7,835 nucleotides of DNA from Acidobacteriaceae bacterium. GTDB taxonomy: Bacteria > Acidobacteriota > Terriglobia > Terriglobales > Acidobacteriaceae. The translations under genes and the position numbers were made by a program. The notes under the pieces are model-generated. The model was not told the DNA's origin and did not search any database. It saw only the letters and a list, made by a program, of their open reading frames with translations. Location of the stretch: contig PLHN01000180.1 in assembly GCA_003139975.1 (NCBI GenBank), positions 1-7,835 on the forward strand, in the 5' to 3' direction. Of this stretch, positions 1 to 5,855 are shown in pieces. Each line of letters begins with the position of its first letter. The stretch's first letter is position 1.

Positions 1-1586
1 CAGTCTTCCTTGTCCCACTGCACTACCACGCGGCCAGGCATGGTCGCGGGCTCCAGCGGAACAATGGAATCCAGTTGTCCCTGGCAAATAACCATGCCTC
101 CAGAATGCTGGCTGAGATGACGGGGTAAGTCTTGCACGCGCTGGCAGAGATTTAAATAAGCGGCAATTTGCGGATGACTGAGATCGAGGCCGGTAGAGGT
201 GAAGCTGCGCTCCATGGTGTCGTTCGGATCGCGCCATTCCCAGGTGCCGACGACGGCGGACAAACGGGCGAGCGTGTCTTCGTCGAAGCCGAGCACTTTG
301 CCCAGTTCGCGGGCGGCGGAGCGCCCGCGGTAGGTGCAGACGTTCGCGGTCATGGCGGCGCCGCGTTGGCCGTAACGTTCATAAACGTATTGAATGACCT
401 TTTCGCGTTCATCGCCGCTGGGAAGATCGAGATCGATGTCGGGCCACTCCCCGCGTTCTTCGGAGAGGAAGCGCTCGAAAAGCAAGTCCATACCGATGGG
501 GTCAATGGCGGTGATGCCGAGCGAGTAACAGACGGCGCTGTTGGCAGCCGAGCCTCGTCCCTGGACTAAGATGCCGTTGCGCTCGCAGAAACAGACTAAG
601 TCCCAGACGATCAAGAAATAGCCGGAGAGTTTGAGCTTTTCGATGAGTGCGAGTTCTTTCTCTAGCTGCGTGCGGACGCGAGCGCTGACCGGGCGGTAGC
701 GGCAGCGTGCGCCATCCCAGGTGCGCTTGCGGAGGAAGGAATCCATGGTCTCGCATTCAGGGACGGGATAGCACGGGAATTCGTAGCCTAGCTTTTCGAG
801 CGTGAATTCAAGACGGGAAGATAACTCAGCCGTGTTGGCAATGGCCTCGGGAAGATCGGCAAAGAGTCGGGACATTTCTTCTGCGCTACGAAGGTGGCGC
901 TCGGAATTGCGAGCCAGCAGGCGGCCCGCGGTGTCGAGGCGGCGCTTGTTACGGAGGCAGGTGAAGACATCGGCAATTTGGCGCTCGGCGGGCGTGGCAT
1001 AGCAAACGCCGTTGGTGGCCAGTAGAGGCAGATGATGTTCACGCGCGACAGTGACGGCGGCCTGATTGCGAGCTTCCTGAGAACGGTCGGCGTGGCGCTG
1101 CAGTTCGACGTAGACGTTGTCGCGGCCGAAGATATCCGTGAGTTGATGCAGGAAAGCGCGGGCGGCAGGAATGCCACCTTGAGTTAGTGCATGGGCTAGC
1201 GGGCCGGCTTCGTCTCCGGTCAGGCAGATCAAACCTTCGGCGTGAGCTTGCAATTCGCTGAGTGAGGCGGTTGCGGCATTGTTTTTCTGCGTGCGGATTT
1301 TGGTGGTGGTGATGAGGCGGCAGAGATTTTGATAGCCGGTACGCGTGGCGGCCAGGAGCGGATAGTTGCCACCTTCGGCGACGGCGATTTCGGCTCCCAC
1401 GTGAGCTTTGATCTTGGCTTGCTTGGCGGCCGTGTGGAAACGCGGCGCGCCGTAAATTCCGTGACGGTCGAGGAGGGCCATGGCAGGGAGACTGCGCTCA
1501 GCGCAGGTGGCAACGAGAGCTTCGGGCAGGGAAGCGCCTTCCAGGAAACTGAAAGCGGAGCGGGCGTGGAGTTCGATGTAGGGCAT
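1..1586 (-). CDS. dnaE2: DnaE2, error-prone DNA polymerase III alpha subunit (3' part outside window)
   Basis: Catalytic polymerase of the ImuA-ImuB-DnaE2 mutasome, which extends across lesions during damage-induced mutagenesis. The frame is open from the ATG at 1586 to the window edge (528 codons, about half of a usual 1,000-1,080 aa protein), with no indel. The PHP domain opens with MPYIELHARSAFSFLEGAS; as in other DnaE2 proteins, the second His of a canonical HxH is replaced. Further motifs are GRGSAANS (about 343-350), the catalytic carboxylate motif PDIDLDLPSGDERE (382-395; by alignment to E. coli D401/D403 the metal ligands should be D385 and D387), ANVCTYRGRSAARE, SQHSGGMVI (about 492-500) and the DnaE2-type ATMPGRVVVQWDKED at the edge. 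The third catalytic Asp lies outside. The start is 23 nt after the imuB stop, with only a weak GGTGG upstream. DnaE2 rather than DnaE1 is favoured by the context and by the QWDKED signature. Confidence 0.95.
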   Translation of the reverse strand, partial: MPYIELHARSAFSFLEGASLPEALVATCAERSLPAMALLDRHGIYGAPRFHTAAKQAKIKAHVGAEIAVAEGGNYPLLAATRTGYQNLCRLITTTKIRTQKNNAATASLSELQAHAEGLICLTGDEAGPLAHALTQGGIPAARAFLHQLTDIFGRDNVYVELQRHADRSQEARNQAAVTVAREHHLPLLATNGVCYATPAERQIADVFTCLRNKRRLDTAGRLLARNSERHLRSAEEMSRLFADLPEAIANTAELSSRLEFTLEKLGYEFPCYPVPECETMDSFLRKRTWDGARCRYRPVSARVRTQLEKELALIEKLKLSGYFLIVWDLVCFCERNGILVQGRGSAANSAVCYSLGITAIDPIGMDLLFERFLSEERGEWPDIDLDLPSGDEREKVIQYVYERYGQRGAAMTANVCTYRGRSAARELGKVLGFDEDTLARLSAVVGTWEWRDPNDTMERSFTSTGLDLSHPQIAAYLNLCQRVQDLPRHLSQHSGGMVICQGQLDSIVPLEPATMPGRVVVQWDKED

Positions 1587-1609
1587 GGGGCTGGACCACC
1601 GCTACATGT

Positions 1610-3490
1610 TTAATCGAAGACTCCTTCTACGAACCACTGGCAGCGGAGACGATCGCGATAGATGCGATAGAAACCGGGGCCAGCGGGAGTTTTCAGAGCT
1701 ACGTCCCATTCTTCTCGCGCCCAGGCGGCGGTGTTCCACCAATTGCCGGAACTCGACCACGGTCCGGAGGCGGCGAGGACGCGGCGATAGCGATTCCAGA
1801 GGCGGACAAAATGCGGTTTCCTGCCGTCGAGCTCCACTGCGGTTTCGAGAGCGGGGCGGAAAATACGCAGCGCAATGACGGGAGAGGACTCCTGCGGGTT
1901 CGGAGAGGGGTAGAGATCCAAGCTCCCTCGACTTCGCTCGGAATTTCGGCGCGCGGCTCCAACGCCTCCACCCCGTCGGGCCGACACCGGGCCCGCCGGG
2001 AGCCCCGGCCCGCGCAAACGCCTCAACTTCGACTCCGCAGGTTGATTCGCTTTGCGAATCAGCCTGTTCCGCTCAGAATGACTCGGTGAATTCTTGGACG
2101 CGGATGAATGAGTATCTTGGACGCTCGAGAAGGGCTGCAGTGCGAAAACTCCGGGCCTGTGCGTATCTAGCAGTTGGGGTGAGCCCACGCAATCATAGCC
2201 CTCGCTGTCGGGAGCGCCGACAACTCCGCGAATTCGCTCTAAAGTGATTTCTAGTTTTGCTGCCCCGGGCGAGGGTGGTGCAAAAAGATTCCCTTGCGCG
2301 AGCCGCGGCTTGACGGGAACAACTTCAAGCCGCAGAGAACGAATGGGGGCTGAGAATGAAGTGTGCTCCAGATGGAGACGGAGCAGGCTGAACAGCAGAT
2401 TCTTATCTTGCGTGGGGACGGGAAGTTTCCACACGTGCTCGAATTGGTCGCCCTCTTGTGAGCTATCAGGATCTTCACGGATTCGAGGTAAGCCGCGGCA
2501 AAAATCCCCACCCAACAAAAACCGCGTTGGATGGGGCACCCCACTACGGTTTGTGCTTTGAAGGTGGCGCACGTTGAGTCCTACGGTGAGGCGTAGTTCG
2601 CTGGCGGCTTGTGCTGTCGCGAGCATGCGGGAGCGGAGATCCTGTAGGAGACGGCTCAGTATAAAGAAGATGGATTCGAGGGTTTCGACGGGATCGTCGA
2701 ACTCGAAGCTGGTGGCGAATTCCGGAGCCGGTTCGATCGTCAGCAAGGGGCGGGCGATTGTGCCGCAGGCGAGTTTTTGTATGTACAGACCTTCCTGACC
2801 GAGGCGCTCGACTATGGCGACCGCGGGCAGCGCGGCCAGAGCCTGGAATGTGCGAATGCCCCACCGATTGAGGGTTTCAAGCATTGCGGGCGAAAGTGGA
2901 AGCACTTCGATGGGCAGGGAAGCGAGGCGCTGTGCTTCCTCCCCGGCGGGGATGATTGTGTTTGCGGAAAAGCCGCGCGCGACGAGAAAAGCAGTGTCGG
3001 GGTTGGCGGCAATTGTTATGCGAACTGCGAATCCGGCCTCCGTGGCCGCGGCAGTCATGGCGCGGAGGGCGCGTGGCCATACTTCATTTTGCAGGACGTT
3101 TCCTCGACCGTCGTTTCGTTGACTATTGTTTTGCCGCCCAAAGAGTTTGTCCATTCCACTGAGATCGAGAATCGCCACTCCGGGAGCCGTGGATTCCACG
3201 CGCGGGGAGAACTTGCTTGCGCAATCGAGCAGGGTGGATTGAGCCGATTGTTCCTCGGCGGGGGAACGCTTGCGCAGCACGGCGCCGGCGCAGAATCCGG
3301 CTTGCAACTTTGTCATTCCGGGTTGAATTCCGGCGCGGCGAGCCGCGAGGTTCGTAGCGAAAACTCTGGGCAGATTGGCAGGGCCATCGAGAATGGCAAT
3401 GGGCGAGCGGGTCAGAACTGTCCTTGTTTCTGCCGGCTCGAGCAGGGAGGCTTGCACGGGGAAATCGGGAATGTAGATGCAGGCGAACAT
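1610..3490 (-). CDS. imuB: ImuB, catalytically inactive Y-family polymerase / mutasome adaptor, with in-frame repeat insertions
   Basis: 626 aa. Y-family polymerase fold that serves as the clamp-binding scaffold for DnaE2. The N-terminus MFACIYIPDFPVQ is the usual ImuB start. The Y-family SxDE motif is replaced by APGVAILDLSG (102-112), so catalytic carboxylates are lacking, as is known for ImuB. A helix-hairpin-helix thumb lies at about 190-242, followed by a little-finger region with LPVPTQDKNLLFSLLRLHLE (356-375). QGNLF (399-403) fits the QxxLF beta-clamp-binding motif. VGSPQLLDTHRPGVF (435-449) and the C-terminal ImuB-C domain (about 538-626; GPWSSSGNWW, WFVEGVFD) are conserved. The protein is long for the family because of extra segments at about 314-345 and about 469-527, which coincide with palindromic DNA repeats; a third extra stretch may lie at 118-137. 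The gap to imuA is 19 nt, with no clear Shine-Dalgarno; translational coupling is likely. Confidence 0.94.
   Translation of the reverse strand: MFACIYIPDFPVQASLLEPAETRTVLTRSPIAILDGPANLPRVFATNLAARRAGIQPGMTKLQAGFCAGAVLRKRSPAEEQSAQSTLLDCASKFSPRVESTAPGVAILDLSGMDKLFGRQNNSQRNDGRGNVLQNEVWPRALRAMTAAATEAGFAVRITIAANPDTAFLVARGFSANTIIPAGEEAQRLASLPIEVLPLSPAMLETLNRWGIRTFQALAALPAVAIVERLGQEGLYIQKLACGTIARPLLTIEPAPEFATSFEFDDPVETLESIFFILSRLLQDLRSRMLATAQAASELRLTVGLNVRHLQSTNRSGVPHPTRFLLGGDFCRGLPRIREDPDSSQEGDQFEHVWKLPVPTQDKNLLFSLLRLHLEHTSFSAPIRSLRLEVVPVKPRLAQGNLFAPPSPGAAKLEITLERIRGVVGAPDSEGYDCVGSPQLLDTHRPGVFALQPFSSVQDTHSSASKNSPSHSERNRLIRKANQPAESKLRRLRGPGLPAGPVSARRGGGVGAARRNSERSRGSLDLYPSPNPQESSPVIALRIFRPALETAVELDGRKPHFVRLWNRYRRVLAASGPWSSSGNWWNTAAWAREEWDVALKTPAGPGFYRIYRDRLRCQWFVEGVFD
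1921..2083. repeat. Composite palindromic repeat in the imuB linker
   Basis: On the coding strand, two related units (CATTCTGAGCG ending near 2070 and AATTCCGAGCG at 1935-1945) bracket a string of hairpins: GATTCGC-TTT-GCGAATC (2044-2060), GCCGGG-AGC-CCCGGC (1995-2009), CGGGCCCG (1988-1995) and GTCGG-G-CCGAC (1975-1985). The GC-rich core is flanked by direct repeats AACGCCTC at 1961-1968 and 2017-2024, suggesting one element inserted in another. It encodes ImuB residues about 471-524 (HSERNRL, RRNSERSRG) between the conserved HRPGVF motif and the ImuB-C domain. Confidence 0.7.
2092..2124. repeat. 10-bp direct repeat, 23-bp period, in imuB
   Basis: TCTTGGACGC occurs at 2092-2101 and again at 2115-2124, immediately beside the composite repeat. 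It encodes the Ser-rich stretch around ImuB residues 457-467. It may be a small tandem duplication linked to the insertion. Confidence 0.55.
2506..2536. repeat. Palindromic repeat element inside imuB (little-finger region)
   Basis: Inverted repeat CCCCACCCAAC (2506-2516) / GTTGGATGGGG (2526-2536) with a 9-nt loop. The single mismatch becomes a G-U pair in the imuB mRNA, so all 11 pairs can form. The adjoining GGGGCACCCC (2533-2542) looks like part of the same element. It encodes ImuB residues about 314-333 (SGVPHPTRFLLGG), which have no counterpart in the usual short loop between the LTVGLNVR strand and the LPVP motif. Confidence 0.72.
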
Positions 3491-3509
3491 GGAATTAAAC
3501 TTTGTTGGA

Positions 3510-4322
3510 TTAGGCCCATTGTGTAGGGAGAGAAAAGCCTATCCTTTCCGAGCGGACAGGTTTCTTTTCCCGGCCGCGCACTATTTCTACGGTGAGATTC
3601 CATTGCGTGAGCAGGTTTCCTCCACCCCAGCAAGCCAAACCCGGGCTTGCTGGGGACCCCGGCTCTCCATCCCTTCCGGCGGAAACCACGCCGGCTGGGG
3701 ACCCCGGGTCGGCGCTTTCAAAACTCTTATTTTTGAAACAAGAGACAGTGACGCGTAGCACAAGGCTGGCGCAACTGGTGGCGTGCGGCTCCTGCGTTAG
3801 AAAAACCAGGGCTGCGGGCTGGCGCTCGATAACGCGGCTGAAGCGGAACCATGAACTCAGGGGGACGCGGCGCACGACGCGTTCGGGAATGCCGCTGAGA
3901 TCGACGGCAATCAATCCAAAGCCGCCGCTTTGCAATAAAATGTCGGCAACTTTGAAGGCCTGTTCCAGGGGCGGAAGCTTGACCCGGCTTTTTCCGCAGC
4001 GCACCCAGAGCAGGCGCGGCATGGAAATGCCAGCGGCATGGCCGGAAGCGGGATCGAAGCTATCGCAAGCATCGACCAGGGCGCAGAAATGATCGCGAGT
4101 AGCCTGCGCCAGCAGGGAAGCGAGGACCGTGGTTTTGCCGGAAGAAGCCAGATTGCTGCCGCAAATTTCGGTCAGGGAGCGGAGCGGGACTCCGCAGACG
4201 GCGTGGTCAATCTGAGCAATGCCGGTGAGAAGCGAGCCGCGGTCTTCATTCTTGCGCCCATAGACGGTAAAGGCGGCGGGAATAGTCTGTTCGATTTGAG
4301 CTTTCAGCTGAGCGGCGCGCAT
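3510..4322 (-). CDS. imuA: ImuA, RecA-like mutasome ATPase
   Basis: 270 aa, first gene of the leftward mutagenesis operon. ImuA proteins are RecA/SulA-related ATPases that bind ImuB and are needed for ImuB-DnaE2 mutagenesis. RecA-like features: SLTEICGSNLASSGKTTVL (49-67) holds the P-loop, and FGLIAVDLSG (135-144) is a Walker B strand ending near D141. The P-loop is odd: the GPxSSGKT of RecA appears here as GSNLASSGKT, two residues longer between the glycines. Residues 240-270 (WNLTVEIVRGREKKP onward) are a typical ImuA tail. Between them, residues about 200-237 (rich in Gly, Ser and Pro, with DPGSPAG and EPGSPAS) are encoded by palindromic repeat DNA. The ATG at 4322 has AAAAGG about 10 nt upstream and a promoter about 35 nt upstream. 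Assignment rests on fold motifs plus synteny with imuB and dnaE2. Confidence 0.88.
   Translation of the reverse strand: MRAAQLKAQIEQTIPAAFTVYGRKNEDRGSLLTGIAQIDHAVCGVPLRSLTEICGSNLASSGKTTVLASLLAQATRDHFCALVDACDSFDPASGHAAGISMPRLLWVRCGKSRVKLPPLEQAFKVADILLQSGGFGLIAVDLSGIPERVVRRVPLSSWFRFSRVIERQPAALVFLTQEPHATSCASLVLRVTVSCFKNKSFESADPGSPAGVVSAGRDGEPGSPASPGLACWGGGNLLTQWNLTVEIVRGREKKPVRSERIGFSLPTQWA
3625..3707. repeat. Palindromic repeat element inside imuA
   Basis: A perfect 12-bp inverted repeat (CCCCAGCAAGCC at 3625-3636, GGCTTGCTGGGG at 3644-3655) encloses a 7-nt loop. It is followed by two perfect copies of GCTGGGGACCCCGG at 3649-3662 and 3694-3707. On the coding strand it is read as a low-complexity peptide, ImuA residues about 205-233. 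It has no stop codon and the ImuA tail continues in frame after it. I infer an inserted repetitive element; its copy number elsewhere cannot be seen here. Confidence 0.75.
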
Positions 4323-4358
4323 ACGGTATTCGCCTTTTGTTCGCTATCAAAGATTGTT

Positions 4359-4387
4359 ACGTTAGACCTTCCGGGGAACCTTGTCAA
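4359..4387 (-). promoter_or_regulatory. Promoter of the imuA-imuB-dnaE2 operon, with a short dyad in the spacer
   Basis: On the minus strand a perfect -35 TTGACA (4387-4382) is separated by 17 bp from TAACGT (4364-4359). This puts the start of transcription near 4352, about 30 nt before the imuA ATG. The spacer contains a small dyad, TTCC-CC-GGAA on the coding strand (4369-4378), placed where a repressor could act. LexA control is known for this cassette in other bacteria, but I see no recognised LexA box here. Confidence 0.6.
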
Positions 4388-4612
4388 CGCTAAAAAGGCT
4401 GTGTTCGCGTAAGACATTGAAAGAATTGCGAATTTTGTTGCGGACGCGCGCGTCGAAAGGGTCGTCTAAGGGTTAGAAGTAATTGGAATGGTGGTAGCAT
4501 AGCAACGATCCCAGGAAGACGTTTTTCGCGGTTTCTTCCGGAAATTCTGCCGGTCTGTCCACGTGTCCCGCCGCATGATGCAGGAGCAGGGTCCGCGTAG
4601 GGCGATCCGCAA
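4388..4612. other. Gene-free part of the divergent intergenic region
   Basis: This lies between the leftward imuA promoter and the ribosome binding site of the rightward YXWGXW gene. It holds a 12-bp perfect palindrome GACGCGCGCGTC (4443-4454) and the 8-bp palindrome TTCCGGAA (4536-4543). I find no convincing sigma-70 promoter for the rightward gene; the best, TAGCAT at 4495-4500 with TTAGAA 16 bp upstream, is weak. In-frame codons run upstream to a GTG at 4563, but I treat this stretch as untranslated. Confidence 0.5.
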
Positions 4613-4618
4613 GAGGAG
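4613..4618 (+). promoter_or_regulatory. Ribosome binding site deciding the start of the YXWGXW gene
   Basis: GAGGAG, preceded by AA, sits 4 nt before the ATG at 4623. It is the only strong Shine-Dalgarno sequence in the window. The ATG leads directly into a signal peptide, so it is preferred over the in-frame GTG at 4563. Confidence 0.75.
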
Positions 4619-4622
4619 TAGC

Positions 4623-5720
4623 ATGCATAAAATTTTCTCCCTCCGTACTGTGCTGTTTGCACTCATCGTGCTGGCGATGTCGATGGCCACGGCCACGACC
4701 TCGTTGGCGCAGATTCGCATTTCAGTCGGGTTCGGTCCGCCCGCGCTTCCCGTCTATGAGCAACCGCTTTGCCCCGGCGACGGTTATATCTGGACGCCCG
4801 GTTATTGGGCCTGGGACGCGGATATCAACGATTACTACTGGGTGCCGGGAACCTGGATCTTGGCTCCGGAAGTTGGCTACCTTTGGACGCCTCCCTACTG
4901 GGGCTGGGCCAATGGCAGCTGGCTTTTCTATGACGGCTATTGGGGGCCGCATGTCGGCTTCTATGGCGGAATCAATTACGGGTTCGGATATTTCGGCTAT
5001 GGTTTCGTCGGCGGGCGTTGGGACCACGATCACTTTTTCTACAACCGCGCGGTGATGAACGTCAACGTCGAGAACATTCACAATGTGTACGATGAGCGGA
5101 TCAACAACATCACGGTGAATCATGTGAGTTACAACGGCGGACCGGGCGGGATTGATGTGCGTCCGCGGCCGGAAGAAGAGGCGGCCGCACGCGATCGGCA
5201 CGTCGGAGCCGTGGCCGCGCAGACGCAGCATTGGCAGGCAGCGCGCGGGAATCCGGAACTGCGGGCGTCGGCCAACCATGGCAAGCCCTCGGTCGCAGCG
5301 ACTGCGCGGCCCGGAGAATTTAACGGACGCGAAGTTGCACCGGCGCGAGAAGCGGGAGGAGCCTATAATCCTCCGGCGAATCGTGGAGGCGTAGGTGGTG
5401 GTGGGAACGCAGTCCATCCCAAGGAACTACCGGCGTTTGAAAAGACCACGCCGAATACTGGAGACCCGAACCGCGACCGGAAGTTCCAGCAGCAGCAGGA
5501 TAAAATGGCAGCCAAGCAGGATCAGGAGCGGCAGAAACTCCAGCAGCAGCAGGAAAAAGAACACCAGCAATTGGCAAAACAGAATGCTGACGAAGGCAGA
5601 AAGCAGCAGACTGAGCAACGGCACCAGCAACAGACGCAGCAATTGCAGCAAAAACATACCCAGCAGCGGCAGCAGTTGCAACAGAAGTATTCGCCGCCGG
5701 CAGGGGGGAAGCGGAAGTAA
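4623..5720 (+). CDS. Exported YXWGXW-repeat protein with Gln-rich coiled-coil tail
   Basis: 365 aa. A signal peptide is clear: MHKIFSLRT, a hydrophobic core (about 10-22), and a likely cut after SLA (27-29). Residues 42-135 carry Trp/Tyr-rich YXWGXW-type repeats (GYIWTPGYWAWD, YYWVPGTW, GYLWTPPYWGW, FYDGYWGPHVGFYGG), then a Gly/Tyr-rich stretch and FFYNRAVMNVNVENIHNVY. Residues about 180-280 are low-complexity Ala/Gly/Pro. Residues 287-355 are almost all Gln, Lys, Glu, Arg and His (QQQQ, LQQKH, QQRQQLQQK) and should form a coiled coil or an extended helix. Function is unknown; related proteins are common in Acidobacteriota and Proteobacteria as predicted periplasmic or outer-surface proteins. 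It has its own ribosome binding site and an apparent terminator, so it is probably monocistronic and unrelated to the neighbouring mutagenesis genes. Confidence 0.88.
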   Translation: MHKIFSLRTVLFALIVLAMSMATATTSLAQIRISVGFGPPALPVYEQPLCPGDGYIWTPGYWAWDADINDYYWVPGTWILAPEVGYLWTPPYWGWANGSWLFYDGYWGPHVGFYGGINYGFGYFGYGFVGGRWDHDHFFYNRAVMNVNVENIHNVYDERINNITVNHVSYNGGPGGIDVRPRPEEEAAARDRHVGAVAAQTQHWQAARGNPELRASANHGKPSVAATARPGEFNGREVAPAREAGGAYNPPANRGGVGGGGNAVHPKELPAFEKTTPNTGDPNRDRKFQQQQDKMAAKQDQERQKLQQQQEKEHQQLAKQNADEGRKQQTEQRHQQQTQQLQQKHTQQRQQLQQKYSPPAGGKRK

Positions 5721-5754
5721 GCAGGTTACGACCTAAGCGTAGTGGCGAACTAGG

Positions 5755-5807
5755 GAGGGATCTGCTTTTCGGAGCTTTCGCCCGAAGAGCAGATTCCTCG
5801 TTTTTTT
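5755..5807 (+). terminator. Stem-loop with T run after the YXWGXW gene (repeat-derived)
   Basis: GAGGGATCTGCTTTTCGG (5755-5772) pairs with CCGAAGAGCAGATTCCTC (5782-5799) over 18 positions, two of them G-U pairs in RNA, around a 9-nt loop. One G and seven Ts (5801-5807) follow. It lies 34 nt after the stop codon and just before the next promoter, as expected for a Rho-independent terminator. Both arms are copies of the GAGGAATCTGCTTTT repeat also found at 5949-5963. Confidence 0.7.
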
Positions 5808-5816
5808 GGGCGATGA

Positions 5817-5845
5817 TTGACACCGGGTTTCACTCCACATACGAT
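5817..5845 (+). promoter_or_regulatory. Promoter of the M28 peptidase gene
   Basis: TTGACA (5817-5822), a 17-bp spacer and TACGAT (5840-5845) match the sigma-70 consensus well. The predicted transcription start, near 5852, falls about 4 nt before the ATG at 5856. The TTG at 5817 that could be taken as a start codon is therefore part of the -35 box. Confidence 0.6.
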
Positions 5846-5855
5846 CTGCGACATC

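Noticed and set aside
1..1586. Frameshifted or broken dnaE2, suggested by only short minus-strand open frames with ATG and stop here
   Set aside because: A single phase is open and conserved from 1586 to the edge; the full frame simply lacks a stop inside the window.
3300..3360. TTTGTCATTCCGGG near the imuB 5' part as another repeat copy
   Set aside because: It encodes the conserved ImuB stretch NLAARRAGIQPGMTKLQ, so the resemblance to the repeat is coincidental.
2777..3526. Long plus-strand open frame (249 codons) opposite imuB
   Set aside because: It is antisense to clear ImuB coding sequence, shows no recognisable family, and is the usual mirror frame of GC-rich DNA.
4335..4410. GTTCGC copies upstream of imuA as a LexA box
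   Set aside because: They do not form a symmetric site matching a LexA consensus I know.
4563..4622. Upstream GTG start for the YXWGXW protein
   Set aside because: No ribosome binding site there, whereas GAGGAG precedes the ATG at 4623, which begins a normal signal peptide.
4722..5417. Minus-strand open frame (231 codons) opposite the YXWGXW gene
   Set aside because: Mirror of a gene with signal peptide, ribosome binding site and family repeats; no independent evidence.
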